From Pollutimonas sp963706785 (lineage in GTDB: Bacteria; Pseudomonadota; Gammaproteobacteria; Burkholderiales; Burkholderiaceae_B): DNA of 64,000 nucleotides. The position numbers and the translations under genes were made by a program. The stretch covers positions 930,001-994,000 of the forward strand of contig CAVPNJ010000002.1 in NCBI GenBank assembly GCA_963706785.1, given 5' to 3'. This document shows positions 25,895-35,501 of this stretch, one piece after another (positions within the stretch are counted from its first letter, which is position 1; every line of letters starts with the position of its first letter). The notes beneath the pieces are model-generated. The model was not told the DNA's origin. It searched no databases and was given only the letters and a program-made list of their open reading frames with translations.

Positions 25895-28363
25895 TTAGTG
25901 CTTCATCAACCCACCAGAGGTGTCGTCGGACCGCTTCGCATTGGCGATCGATTCAGCCGCCAAACGTGCGACTTCTTCGTCGGATAGCGGAGTCGGCATG
26001 TCCTGCAGTGCCACTTCCAATACACGGTCAATCCAGCGAACCGGAATAATCTCGAGATGGTTCTTGACGTTGTCCGGAATCTCGGCCAGGTCTTTCACGT
26101 TTTCCTCGGGAATCATCACCAGTTTGATACCGCCGCGATGAGCTGCCAAAAGCTTTTCCTTCAGGCCGCCAATACCGAGCACTTCACCGCGCAAGGTAAT
26201 TTCGCCTGTCATGGCCACATCTGCCCGAACAGGAATTCCGGTCAGGGCCGAGACCATTGCCGTCGTAATTGCAATACCCGCCGACGGACCGTCTTTTGGC
26301 GTTGCACCTTCAGGGAAGTGGACGTGCAAATCGCGCTTTTCGAATGCCGTGTTAGGGATACCCCATTTTTGGGCGCGAGCCCGAACAACGGTGCGAGCGG
26401 CTTCGACAGATTCTTTCATGACGTCGCCCAACGAACCGGTACGCAGTACCGCGCCCTTACCCGGCATGTCTGCCACTTCAATGGTCAGCAAATCGCCGCC
26501 CACTTCTGTCCAAGCCAAACCGGTGACCTGGCCTACCTTGTTTTCTTTCTCGGCCATGCCGAAACTGAAACGACGTACGCCCAGAAAATCGCTGAGGTTT
26601 TCAGAATTGACAATAACGCGTTCGATAGGCTTTGCGTGAACCAGCTTACCGCGCGACTTAACAGCGGGATTCGTCGCAAGCATTTTCTTGACGACCTTGC
26701 GGCAAATCTTACTGATCTCGCGTTCGAGCGCACGTACTCCCGCTTCGCGTGTGTAATAACGAACAACATCCCGAACCGCGGATTCCTCGATTGTGACCTC
26801 ACCCTCTTGGACGCCGTTGTTCTTCATCAGCTTGGGCAATAGATGATCAAAGGCAATATGCACCTTTTCATCTTCGGTGTAGCCAGACAGACGTATGACC
26901 TCCATACGGTCGAGCAAAGCTGGTGGAATATTGAGCGTATTGCTGGTTGCCACAAACATGACATCGGACAGATCGAAATCGACCTCGATGTAGTGGTCCT
27001 GGAACGTGTGATTTTGTTCAGGATCCAAAACTTCAAGCAATGCCGATGAAGGATCGCCACGGAAATCGGCGCCCATCTTGTCGATTTCATCAAGCAGAAA
27101 CAAGGGGTTGCGTACCGCAACTTTAGTCATGTTCTGCAGGATCTTTCCGGGCATGGATCCAATGTATGTGCGGCGATGGCCTCGAATTTCAGCTTCATCA
27201 CGCACGCCGCCCAGCGCCATCCGCACAAACTTGCGGTTTGTGGCACGAGCTATGGACTGACCCAAAGACGTCTTGCCGACGCCCGGAGGGCCGACCAGAC
27301 ACAGGATCGGTGCTTTCAGCTTGTCAACACGCTGCTGTACAGCGAGATACTCAATAATGCGTTCTTTAACTTTTTCCAGTCCGTAATGATCTGCGTCAAG
27401 AACCGATTCGGCGTTGGAAATTGAGTTATTGATACGATTCTTCTTGCGCCATGGCAAGGCAATAAGCGTATCGATATAGTTGCGCACTACCGTGGCCTCG
27501 GCGGACATCGGCGACATTAACTTAAGCTTCTTAAGTTCGGAATCTGCTTTCTTTTGTGCTTCTTTCGGCAATTGAGCTGCCGCTATCTTTTTCTCGAGTT
27601 CTTCGATATCGGCGCCATCTTCACCTTCGCCGAGCTCTTTCTGAATTGCCTTGACCTGCTCATTCAGATAGTAGTCGCGCTGGCTTTTTTCCATTTGCTT
27701 CTTGACGCGCCCACGAATGCGCTTCTCGACTTGAAGAATGTCGATCTCGGATTCGAGTTGCGAAAGCAAGCTTTCCAACCGCTCGGCCGTGCCGGTCACT
27801 TCGAGCATCTGCTGCTTTTGCTCGAGCTTCAGCGGCAGATGCGCAGAAATGGTGTCGGCCAAGCGGCCAGCATCGTCAATTCCGGTAAGAGAAGTGAGAA
27901 TCTCTTGCGGAATCTTCTTGTTCAGCTTGACGTACTGTTCGAACTGCGCAACCACGGCGCGGCGCAGCGCCTCGGATTCGGCACCTTCAGTGGAGTCGGG
28001 CTCGACCGGCACAACCAGCGCCATAAAGTGCGTTTCGGCATCGCTGACTTTCTGGATACGTGCACGTTGAAGGCCTTCGACCAAGACCTTGACCGTGCCA
28101 TCGGGCAGTTTCAGCATCTGTAAGATGCTTGCAGCGCAACCGATTTCGTACAAATCTTCGGGGGTGGGATCGTCTTTGCCAGCCGACTTCTGCGCGACCA
28201 GCATAATGTTGTTGCCTGCTTCCATGGCCAGTTCAAGCGCCTTGATGGAGCGTGGGCGTCCAACAAACAGAGGAATCACCATGTGCGGAAATACCACCAC
28301 GTCGCGCAAGGGCAACAGCGGCAAGTCCGTGGGTTCTGAAGAAAGAATCTGGCTCGCAGACAT
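25895..28363 (-). CDS. lon: ATP-dependent protease Lon
   Basis: An 822-residue cytoplasmic AAA+ protease degrading misfolded and regulatory proteins. An N-terminal substrate-recognition domain (LPLLPLRDVVVFPHMVIPLFVGR) is followed by coiled-coil, Walker A GPPGVGKT, and the protease domain with Ser694 (DGPSAGIAI) and Lys737 (GGLKEKLLAAHRGG) 43 residues apart as in E. coli. The start ATG 28363 is preceded by AAGGAAAT; an upstream in-frame start at 28396 has no support. It is the last gene of the tig-clpP-clpX-lon group, separated from clpX by 154 nt and a stem-loop. Confidence 0.97.
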   Translation of the reverse strand: MSASQILSSEPTDLPLLPLRDVVVFPHMVIPLFVGRPRSIKALELAMEAGNNIMLVAQKSAGKDDPTPEDLYEIGCAASILQMLKLPDGTVKVLVEGLQRARIQKVSDAETHFMALVVPVEPDSTEGAESEALRRAVVAQFEQYVKLNKKIPQEILTSLTGIDDAGRLADTISAHLPLKLEQKQQMLEVTGTAERLESLLSQLESEIDILQVEKRIRGRVKKQMEKSQRDYYLNEQVKAIQKELGEGEDGADIEELEKKIAAAQLPKEAQKKADSELKKLKLMSPMSAEATVVRNYIDTLIALPWRKKNRINNSISNAESVLDADHYGLEKVKERIIEYLAVQQRVDKLKAPILCLVGPPGVGKTSLGQSIARATNRKFVRMALGGVRDEAEIRGHRRTYIGSMPGKILQNMTKVAVRNPLFLLDEIDKMGADFRGDPSSALLEVLDPEQNHTFQDHYIEVDFDLSDVMFVATSNTLNIPPALLDRMEVIRLSGYTEDEKVHIAFDHLLPKLMKNNGVQEGEVTIEESAVRDVVRYYTREAGVRALEREISKICRKVVKKMLATNPAVKSRGKLVHAKPIERVIVNSENLSDFLGVRRFSFGMAEKENKVGQVTGLAWTEVGGDLLTIEVADMPGKGAVLRTGSLGDVMKESVEAARTVVRARAQKWGIPNTAFEKRDLHVHFPEGATPKDGPSAGIAITTAMVSALTGIPVRADVAMTGEITLRGEVLGIGGLKEKLLAAHRGGIKLVMIPEENVKDLAEIPDNVKNHLEIIPVRWIDRVLEVALQDMPTPLSDEEVARLAAESIANAKRSDDTSGGLMKH

Positions 28364-28391
28364 AGTAATTTCCTTAAAATTGACCTCTAGA

Positions 28392-28423
28392 TACAAAAGG
28401 GAAGCTAAGGCCTCCCTTTTGTA
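28392..28423 (-). promoter_or_regulatory. Stem-loop in the clpX-lon gap, upstream of lon
   Basis: TACAAAAGGGA and TCCCTTTTGTA form a perfect 11-bp stem with a 10-nt loop. The 3' arm on the minus strand contains TTTT, so it may act as a weak terminator or attenuator between clpX and lon. It ends 28 nt before the lon start and could alternatively be part of the lon leader. Confidence 0.55.
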
Positions 28424-28517
28424 GTACTACCTGTAATTGTATGTAGTGACGATGGCCAAATTTTCAAGTCGACAACCCCGAATACCTATTTCGCCTAGGG
28501 TTATTCTGTAGAAATCC

Positions 28518-29825
28518 TCAGGCGGCAGCATCCTTTAATTTCTTCGGCGCATCTTGCCGACTATCGGTGGTTGCTTCGGCGTCGTCTTGGTATATGAGCA
28601 GAGGTGCGCCCTTCCCTGTGACGGCGTTTTCATCGACCACTACACGTTTGACGTTCTTTTGGGATGGAAGTTCATACATCGTTCCAAGCAAGGCCTGTTC
28701 CACGATAGAGCGTAGTCCGCGAGCTCCGGTGCGCCGCCCAATGGCACGCTTGGCAATGGCAGCCAGCGCCTCTGGCCGCACGTCGAGCTCAACCTCTTCC
28801 ATCTCGAACAGTTTTTGAAACTGTTTAAGCAAGGAGTTCTTGGGCTCGGTGAGAATCCGGATAAGAGTGCTTTCCTGAAGCTCTTCTAGGGTAGCCACCA
28901 CAGGCAGACGTCCCACCAGTTCGGGGATCAACCCGAACTTGATCAGATCTTCGGGTTCAACTTCAGCAAAAAGCTCGCCCACACCACGTTCGGATTTGGC
29001 CCGCACGGATGCCGAGAAACCAATACCTGAACGTTCTGTACGATCGCGAATGACCTTATCGAGGCCATCAAAAGCGCCACCGACAATGAATAATATATTG
29101 GTCGTATCAACCTGAACAAAGTCCTGGTTGGGATGCTTGCGCCCGCCCTGTGGGGGAACCGACGCAACTGTTCCCTCAATAAGCTTGAGCAGCGCTTGTT
29201 GAACGCCTTCGCCGGACACGTCGCGGGTAATGGACGGGTTGTCGGCCTTTCGGGATATTTTGTCGATTTCATCGATGTAGATAATGGCGCGCTGCGCCTT
29301 CTCGACATCGTAATTACAATTCTGGAGCAACTTCTGAACGATGTTTTCGACGTCTTCGCCCACGTAGCCGGCCTCTGTCAGGGTCGTGGCATCGGCCATG
29401 ACAAACGGAACATCCAGCATACGAGCCAGAGTTTGAGCCAGTAGCGTTTTACCTGAACCGGTGGGGCCGATCAGCAGAATATTGCTCTTTGAGAGCTCTA
29501 CTTCGTCGCCTTTAACGTCGCCATAGCGAATGCGTTTGTAGTGGTTGTAAACCGCTACAGCGAGGGTCCGCTTCGGGGTATCTTGCCCTATGACGTAACC
29601 ATCGAGGAAGCTCTTGATTTCATGGGGCGTAGGCAGTTCGTTGCGGATCGCATCGCGAGCCGCTTCCTGTGTTTCTTCAAGGATGATATCGTTGCAGAGG
29701 TCTATACATTCATCGCAAATAAAAACCGAGGGTCCGGCGATCAGCTTGCGAACCTCGTGCTGGCTTTTATTGCAAAACGAACAATGCAATACTTTATCGT
29801 CCGCCGATCCTTTTTTTTCGGGCAT
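28518..29825 (-). CDS. clpX: ClpX ATPase subunit of the ClpXP protease
   Basis: A 435-residue AAA+ unfoldase. The N-terminal zinc-binding domain has Cys15, Cys18, Cys37 and Cys40, Walker A GPTGSGKT is at 120-127, Walker B IIYIDEIDKI and a GYVGEDVE pore loop follow, and the family IGF-type ClpP-contact loop lies in the RSGIGFSAS region. Length matches E. coli ClpX (424). It follows clpP by 100 nt. Confidence 0.97.
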   Translation of the reverse strand: MPEKKGSADDKVLHCSFCNKSQHEVRKLIAGPSVFICDECIDLCNDIILEETQEAARDAIRNELPTPHEIKSFLDGYVIGQDTPKRTLAVAVYNHYKRIRYGDVKGDEVELSKSNILLIGPTGSGKTLLAQTLARMLDVPFVMADATTLTEAGYVGEDVENIVQKLLQNCNYDVEKAQRAIIYIDEIDKISRKADNPSITRDVSGEGVQQALLKLIEGTVASVPPQGGRKHPNQDFVQVDTTNILFIVGGAFDGLDKVIRDRTERSGIGFSASVRAKSERGVGELFAEVEPEDLIKFGLIPELVGRLPVVATLEELQESTLIRILTEPKNSLLKQFQKLFEMEEVELDVRPEALAAIAKRAIGRRTGARGLRSIVEQALLGTMYELPSQKNVKRVVVDENAVTGKGAPLLIYQDDAEATTDSRQDAPKKLKDAAA

Positions 29826-29885
29826 AAAACTCTTCGTTCAGTTCAGTGGACAGGCCGAGGGGTAGTCGCCCTGTCTAGTAATAAC

Positions 29886-29910
29886 CGATGAACGCGCTGT
29901 GCGCTCATCG
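29886..29910 (-). promoter_or_regulatory. Stem-loop in the clpP-clpX gap
   Basis: CGATGA/TCATCG plus GCGC/GCGC form a two-part stem with a 2-nt bulge and 3-nt loop, about 60 nt before clpX. No strong T-run follows. It is likely an intercistronic processing or partial-termination structure. Confidence 0.4.
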
Positions 29911-29925
29911 ACCGGCTGGCCCTTT

Positions 29926-30582
29926 TTACGCCTCGTCAGTGCGCGAGACCAGTACTTTATCTACCAAACCATACGATACCGCATCTTCGGCCGACATGAA
30001 ATTGTCACGCTCGGTGTCTTCGGCAATGCGTTCGACGGGTTGGCCTGTGCTATGAGCCAGAATGTTATTCAGGCGTTCGCGCAAACTAAGAATTTCGCGA
30101 GCCTGGATCTGGATATCGGATGCCTGCCCCTGGGCCCCGCCCGACGGCTGGTGAATCATGATGCGGGAATTGGGCAATGAGTAGCGCTTGCCCTTTGTGC
30201 CAGCCGCGAGCAAGAAAGCACCCATGCTGGCGGCGATGCCAGTGCACAATGTGGAGACATCGGGCTTGACGAACTGCATCGTGTCATAAATAGCCAGCCC
30301 GGCGTAGACCGACCCGCCCGGCGAGTTGATATACAGAGAAATATCTTTGTCCGGGTTCTCGGACTCGAGGAACAGCAGTTGCGCCACGACCAGATTGGCA
30401 GACTGGTCGTTGACCGGGCCAACGAAGAAAATGACGCGCTCGCGCAACAGCCGCGAATAGATGTCGTATGAGCGCTCGCCTCGGCCCGACTGTTCAATCA
30501 CGATAGGCACGTAGCCCAACCCCGAAGGGGTCACCGAGTCACCACCATACATTGAGGCGTAAAAATCGGTAAATCGTGACAT
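29926..30582 (-). CDS. clpP: ClpP protease proteolytic subunit
   Basis: A 218-residue serine protease forming the tetradecameric chamber fed by ClpX. The catalytic triad is Ser119 (AASMGA), His144 (IMIHQPSGG) and Asp193 (TERDNFM). Length is standard (about 207-218). Its start abuts the tig stop with no gap. Confidence 0.97.
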   Translation of the reverse strand: MSRFTDFYASMYGGDSVTPSGLGYVPIVIEQSGRGERSYDIYSRLLRERVIFFVGPVNDQSANLVVAQLLFLESENPDKDISLYINSPGGSVYAGLAIYDTMQFVKPDVSTLCTGIAASMGAFLLAAGTKGKRYSLPNSRIMIHQPSGGAQGQASDIQIQAREILSLRERLNNILAHSTGQPVERIAEDTERDNFMSAEDAVSYGLVDKVLVSRTDEA

Positions 30583-31893
30583 TTAGTTGGTCCCCATCAG
30601 TTCGTCGAATGCAACGTCCTCGTCCGCAACTTGAGCTTTGGACAATACATATTCCACAACGTTGTCTTCCAGCACAATCGCTTCGATTTCGGCACGGCGC
30701 TGACGGTCGGAAAGATAATAAGCCACTACTTGAGCTGGCTGCTCGTAGTTCTGGGCGAATTCTTCGATGCGGGTGCGGACCTGCTCTGGCTTGGCTTGAA
30801 GGTCGGCGCTTTGAACAAGTTCTGACACCAGCAAGCCCAGACGGACACGGCGCTCGGATTCGGCGGTAAAAGCTTCTGCCGGGATCGGCATGGACTCAGC
30901 GTTAGGCACACCGCGTTGCTTGAGCTCTTCGCGAGCTGCAGCGACACGGCCCTGCGTATCGTTCTGAACCAAAGACTTTGGAACGTCGAAGGAGCATGCC
31001 GCGATGAGGGCATCCATTACGCTGCTTTTTGTGCGGGCCTGTGCGCGCGACTTGACTTCGCGCTCGATGTTGGCACGAACGTCGGCTAGAAGTTTCTCGA
31101 CGTCGCCTTCCGGCTGGCCCAAAGACTTCGCGAATTCGGAGTTCATTTCAGGCAAGACGGGTTCAGCAACCTCGGTTACCGTGATCTTGAATTCGGCTGT
31201 TTTACCAGCGACTTCCTTGCTGCCGTATTCTTCAGGGAAACTAAGCGGGAAAGTTTTCGATTCACCCGCTTTCATTCCGCGCACGGCCGTTTCGAACTCG
31301 GGCAGCATGCGACCCTGACCCAAGACGAAGGGGAATTTTTCCGCGGTGCCACCGTCAAATGCGACGCCGTCGATGGTGCCTGCGAAGTCAAGCGTGACGC
31401 GGTCGTCATCTTGGGCTTCGCGGCCTTCACGCACATCGTAGGTGGCGCGCTGCTTGCGCAGAATATCGATTGTGCGTTGAACTTCTGCGTCGCCTACTTC
31501 GACTTTGGCTCGCTTGACTTGCAATGTGGCCAGGTCGGGAACCGGGACTTCCGGATACACCTCGAAAGTGGCAGAGAAAGCCATATTGCCCTCTTCAACG
31601 CCTTCAGTCTTTGGTTCCAGATTAGGGGTACCTGCAACCCGTAATTTGGTCTCGCCAATGACTTTATCAAGTGAACGTCCCACTTCGGTATTGATGACGT
31701 CGTAGCGGATGCCAGGCCCGTGACTACGCTCGATCAGGGACAGTGGAGCCTTACCCGGGCGAAAACCTTGGACTTTCGCGGTGCGTGCGACGCGTTTCAG
31801 TTGCGCCTGGACTTCTTTCTCGACGTCGGCGATCGACACGACCAGATCAACGCGGCGCTCCAGGCCGGATAATTTTTCAACCACAGGCTGCAT
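30583..31893 (-). CDS. tig: Trigger factor, ribosome-associated chaperone
   Basis: A 436-residue chaperone with peptidyl-prolyl isomerase activity. The ribosome-binding signature GFRPGKAP is near residue 45, the FKBP-type domain contains GTIDGVAFDGG and the helical chaperone domain follows. The start at ATG 31893 gives the conserved MQPVVEKLSGLERR N-terminus; 37 in-frame codons upstream look non-coding. It heads the tig-clpP-clpX-lon group, and its promoter region is divergent from the acyltransferase gene. Confidence 0.97.
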   Translation of the reverse strand: MQPVVEKLSGLERRVDLVVSIADVEKEVQAQLKRVARTAKVQGFRPGKAPLSLIERSHGPGIRYDVINTEVGRSLDKVIGETKLRVAGTPNLEPKTEGVEEGNMAFSATFEVYPEVPVPDLATLQVKRAKVEVGDAEVQRTIDILRKQRATYDVREGREAQDDDRVTLDFAGTIDGVAFDGGTAEKFPFVLGQGRMLPEFETAVRGMKAGESKTFPLSFPEEYGSKEVAGKTAEFKITVTEVAEPVLPEMNSEFAKSLGQPEGDVEKLLADVRANIEREVKSRAQARTKSSVMDALIAACSFDVPKSLVQNDTQGRVAAAREELKQRGVPNAESMPIPAEAFTAESERRVRLGLLVSELVQSADLQAKPEQVRTRIEEFAQNYEQPAQVVAYYLSDRQRRAEIEAIVLEDNVVEYVLSKAQVADEDVAFDELMGTN

Positions 31894-32127
31894 TAGGGAC
31901 CTATTTAAATGAGTAATTGAACAATGAACAGAACATTTTACCGGAAACTCACGATATCGATGTAACCGCTCTTGTTTCGAACTATAGCCTGAATTCTGAA
32001 ACAAGCTAATTCAAATCCTTATGTAAGGACCAGCGTGGGTGCCGATTGCCCGTGGTAGGATGCATTCACCATCTGGTAAACCCTAGCACTATTCCGACAC
32101 GGGTTCCTTACTGAAGGACCCCACATA

Positions 32128-33006
32128 ATGAAAAACAGTATACAAAGCACCTTAACTTCCAGCATTCTGCGGATTTTATCCGCCCTGCCGTACGGGCTCG
32201 TGGCACGATTCGGTGAAGCTCTCGGCTCAGTGCTTTATTCGATACCCGGCAAGCGAAAGCGCATTCTGCAGACTAATCTCCGATTATGTTTTCCCGAAAA
32301 AACCGAGGACGAACGCCAGCATCTTGGACGCGCCGCTTTCGGTCAGGTCATCCGCAGCTATCTGGAACGCGGAACCCAGTGGTATGGCAACGCCCAAACC
32401 TTGTCCGACCTGGTTCAACTAGATAGTGCGATTGAGCTAAAAGATAGATACGAACAGCCCACCATTTTCCTGGGCTTCCATTTCGCGGCCATCGAAGCTG
32501 GCTGCATGTACTACTCGTCCCAGCATCCCGTCGCATCGATTTATACACCAATGTCCGATAAAGTCACCGACGACATTTCACGTAAGCAACGCGGTCGTTT
32601 CGGCGCCGAGATGATTCCGCGCAGCGGCAGTGCGCGCGAAATTTTAAAGGTGCTTAAATCCGGCAAGCCGATCATGCTGGCGACAGATATGGATTTCGGC
32701 CTGCGAGATTCTGTGTTTGTGCCTTTTTTCGGCGTGCAAGCATGCACACTTACCGTGGTGTCGCGGCTTGCGCAGCTTGGTCGCGCGCGGGTCGTGCCAT
32801 TTATAGCGCAGGTTGCGCCAAATTATCGCGGCTACAAGCTAACAATATTCGAAGCTCTAGAAAACTTTCCTTCCGGTGATACCACTGCCGACTCGCTGCG
32901 TCTGAACCAATTTCTAGAACAACAGGTCAGACAGTTTCCAGAGCAGTATTACTGGGTACACCGTCGGTTCAAACGACGCCCTGCGGGTGAGGCGCCGGTT
33001 TACTGA
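32128..33006 (+). CDS. LpxL/HtrB-like lipid A acyltransferase
   Basis: A 292-residue inner-membrane-associated acyltransferase that adds a secondary acyl chain to lipid A. The catalytic HX4E motif is His118-Glu123 (FHFAAIE), and the GKRKRILQTNLRLCFPE segment is characteristic of the LpxL/LpxM family. Length is near the family norm (about 290-310). It has a single-gene promoter region of 234 nt shared divergently with tig. LpxL and LpxM cannot be separated by eye. Confidence 0.88.
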   Translation: MKNSIQSTLTSSILRILSALPYGLVARFGEALGSVLYSIPGKRKRILQTNLRLCFPEKTEDERQHLGRAAFGQVIRSYLERGTQWYGNAQTLSDLVQLDSAIELKDRYEQPTIFLGFHFAAIEAGCMYYSSQHPVASIYTPMSDKVTDDISRKQRGRFGAEMIPRSGSAREILKVLKSGKPIMLATDMDFGLRDSVFVPFFGVQACTLTVVSRLAQLGRARVVPFIAQVAPNYRGYKLTIFEALENFPSGDTTADSLRLNQFLEQQVRQFPEQYYWVHRRFKRRPAGEAPVY

Positions 33007-33085
33007 TCGGGATCGTCCCGCAACCGCCGGACTTGTAATTTGCATTGCGGTGAAAATGCCGTTAAACTAGCGGGCTTCCTTACAT

Positions 33086-33170
33086 GCGAACGTGGCGGAA
33101 TTGGTAGACGCACCAGATTTAGGTTCTGGCGCCGAGAGGTGTGAGAGTTCGAGTCTCTCCGTTCGCACCA
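33086..33170 (+). tRNA. tRNA-Leu (anticodon TAG)
   Basis: An 85-nt class II tRNA. The acceptor stem is GCGAACG/CGTTCGC with discriminator A and encoded CCA. The anticodon stem CCAGA/TCTGG carries the loop TTTAGGT (anticodon TAG, reading CUA/CUG-type codons), a variable arm is present, and the T arm is AGAGTTCGAGTCTCT-like. Confidence 0.97.
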
Positions 33171-33387
33171 AATATTGTTTTGCGCAGCCATTGCGCAGCA
33201 CCGCGCCATTGGTGGCCGGTGTAAAAACACAGAAAGCACAGAAGTAAAAAAACGCCAGGCATACAATCGGACAACCCTGTCGATTCGTAAGCGCCGGAGC
33301 TCTGCGTTATTTAAGGCCGAACCAAGCAAGCGCTTCATAACGGCGCCTGTTAAAATCGCTAGCTTACTTATTGTCGCTGCGGCAGCC

Positions 33388-34590
33388 ATGAATCCCAGAT
33401 TAAGCGAGCTTCAACCTTATCCGTTCGAAAAGCTTCGGCTTTTGCTGGCGCAAGCCAATACTCCGCCGACTCATCTGAATCTAATTAATCTATCGATAGG
33501 CGAACCAAAGCACGCCACACCGCGGCTTATCGTGGAAGCGATGCAAAGTGCCATGGATGGTCTGTCGGTATACCCACCGACCAAGGGCGATCCCATTTTG
33601 CGCGGCGCTATTGCCGACTGGATTGCGCGTCGCTACGATATGGCCCGGCCAGACCCTGAAACGCAAGTGTTGCCAGCTTTGGGGTCGCGCGAAGCACTAT
33701 TCGCCTTTGCCCAAACAGTGGTCGAACCGAATGCCGATGCGCTTGTCGTCTGCCCTAATCCTTTTTATCAAATTTACGAAGGTGCGGCGTTGCTCGCGGG
33801 TGCGCAACCCTATTTCGTCAACGCTGAAGCTAGGCTTAAGTTCGGCTACGACTGGGATGCGGTATCTGCCGAAGTGTGGCGCAAGACGCAATTGCTATTT
33901 GTGTGCTCGCCGGGCAATCCCGCGGGCAACGTAATGTCACTGGACATCTGGAAGAAGCTTTTTTCACTGTCCGACGAGTATGGCTTTGTCATTGCCTCTG
34001 ACGAATGCTATTCGGAAATCTACTTCGACGAAGTCAACAAGCCTTTGGGCGGCATGCAAGCCGCCAGCCGGCTAGGACGCCACGACTTTCGAAATCTTGT
34101 GTGCTTTTCGAGCCTTTCCAAGCGCTCGAACGTGCCGGGCTTGCGATCAGGATTTGTTGCTGGCGACGCCCGCCTGATCAAGCAGTTTTTACTTTATCGC
34201 ACCTACCATGGCAGTGCCATAAGCCCAGTGGTTTCGCAGGCCAGCGTCGCCGCGTGGAACGACGAAGCCCACGTGGTCGAGAACCGCCGTCTTTATCGGG
34301 AAAAGTTCGACGCAATCTTGCCGATACTAGGCGCGCATTTGCATACCGGCTGGCCTGACGCCTCGTTCTATTTATGGGCGCAAACCCCTTACGCAGATGC
34401 CGACTTTGTGCGCGACCTATACGGAGCGACCGGCGTGACCACCCTGCCGGGCAGCTATCTGGCACGCGAAGCCCATGGCATCAACCCGGGAGCGGGACGC
34501 ATACGCATTGCCTTGGTCGCTCCTAAGGAACAGTGCGTAGAAGCTGCAGAACGCATTGCGGACTTTCTTATACACGAGGCAGCGCTGTAA
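33388..34590 (+). CDS. dapC: Succinyldiaminopimelate transaminase
   Basis: A 400-residue class I PLP aminotransferase that forms N-succinyl-LL-diaminopimelate in the succinylase branch of lysine and peptidoglycan synthesis. The N-terminus MNPRLSELQPYPFEKL is characteristic, and the PLP lysine is Lys245 in SSLSKRSNVPGL. The ATG at 33388 gives the family start; 71 codons upstream are open but non-coding-like. The identity is supported strongly by the adjoining dapD and dapE. Confidence 0.93.
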   Translation: MNPRLSELQPYPFEKLRLLLAQANTPPTHLNLINLSIGEPKHATPRLIVEAMQSAMDGLSVYPPTKGDPILRGAIADWIARRYDMARPDPETQVLPALGSREALFAFAQTVVEPNADALVVCPNPFYQIYEGAALLAGAQPYFVNAEARLKFGYDWDAVSAEVWRKTQLLFVCSPGNPAGNVMSLDIWKKLFSLSDEYGFVIASDECYSEIYFDEVNKPLGGMQAASRLGRHDFRNLVCFSSLSKRSNVPGLRSGFVAGDARLIKQFLLYRTYHGSAISPVVSQASVAAWNDEAHVVENRRLYREKFDAILPILGAHLHTGWPDASFYLWAQTPYADADFVRDLYGATGVTTLPGSYLAREAHGINPGAGRIRIALVAPKEQCVEAAERIADFLIHEAAL

Positions 34591-34679
34591 ACCGGTTTCA
34601 AACGTACCCCCACCGGGAGGTCGCAAGATCGGCCCCGGACTTTTCAGAACAATGCATTAAACAAACGACTACAACGCCT

Positions 34680-35501
34680 ATGACGATAGATCTGCAACGC
34701 ACGATAGAACAGGCATGGGAAAACCGCGCTGAATTTTCACCGACATCGGGACATTCCGGTATACGCGAGGCCGTACAGGCAACCATAGCCGCGCTGGACA
34801 CTGGCGCACTACGCGTTGCCGAGAAGATAGAGGCCAACTGGGTGGTCCATCAGTGGATCAAGAAAGCGGTGCTATTGTCCTTTCGGTTGGAAAACAATGT
34901 TGTGTCAGGACAGGGTCCGCTGCAGTTCTACGATAAGGTGTCGACTAAGTTCGAATCTTACGATGCTCAACGCTTCTCCGAGGGCGGTTTCCGAGTCGTC
35001 GCTCCTGCCGTAGCACGCAAGGGTGCCTTCATTGGCAAGAATGTAGTTTTGATGCCGTCCTATGTGAATATTGGTGCCTATGTCGACGAAGGCACCATGG
35101 TCGATACCTGGGCCACCGTTGGGTCATGCGCCCAAATCGGCAAGAACGTTCACCTATCCGGCGGCGTTGGCATAGGAGGCGTGCTTGAACCCTTGCAGGC
35201 AAATCCGACCATTATCGAAGATAATTGCTTTATCGGTGCGCGTTCGGAAGTCGTGGAGGGCGTCATCGTAGAAGAAAATTCGGTCTTGGCCATGGGGGTA
35301 TTTTTGTCCCAGAGCACGAAAATTTACGATCGTGCTACCGGCCAAATCATGTACGGACGCGTGCCGTCGGGGTCGGTCGTCGTACCGGGTTCGCTGCCAT
35401 CAGCCGATGGGTCTCATAGTCTGGCGTGTGCCGTCATTGTGAAGCGCGTAGACGCCCAGACGCGATCCAAAACCAGTGTTAACGACTTGCTGAGGGCCTG
35501 A
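34680..35501 (+). CDS. dapD: Tetrahydrodipicolinate N-succinyltransferase
   Basis: A 273-residue left-handed beta-helix enzyme that adds succinyl to tetrahydrodipicolinate, the committed step of this branch. Hexapeptide-repeat turns are visible (GAYVDEGTMVDTW, GVGIGG, IGARSEVVEG). Length matches E. coli DapD (274). Its TGA overlaps the dapE ATG (TGATG), showing coupling. Confidence 0.97.
   Translation: MTIDLQRTIEQAWENRAEFSPTSGHSGIREAVQATIAALDTGALRVAEKIEANWVVHQWIKKAVLLSFRLENNVVSGQGPLQFYDKVSTKFESYDAQRFSEGGFRVVAPAVARKGAFIGKNVVLMPSYVNIGAYVDEGTMVDTWATVGSCAQIGKNVHLSGGVGIGGVLEPLQANPTIIEDNCFIGARSEVVEGVIVEENSVLAMGVFLSQSTKIYDRATGQIMYGRVPSGSVVVPGSLPSADGSHSLACAVIVKRVDAQTRSKTSVNDLLRA

Noticed and set aside
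28424..28517. A heat-shock (sigma-32) promoter before lon
   Set aside because: CTTGAAA occurs on the minus strand, but no CCCCAT-like -10 lies at the required spacing.
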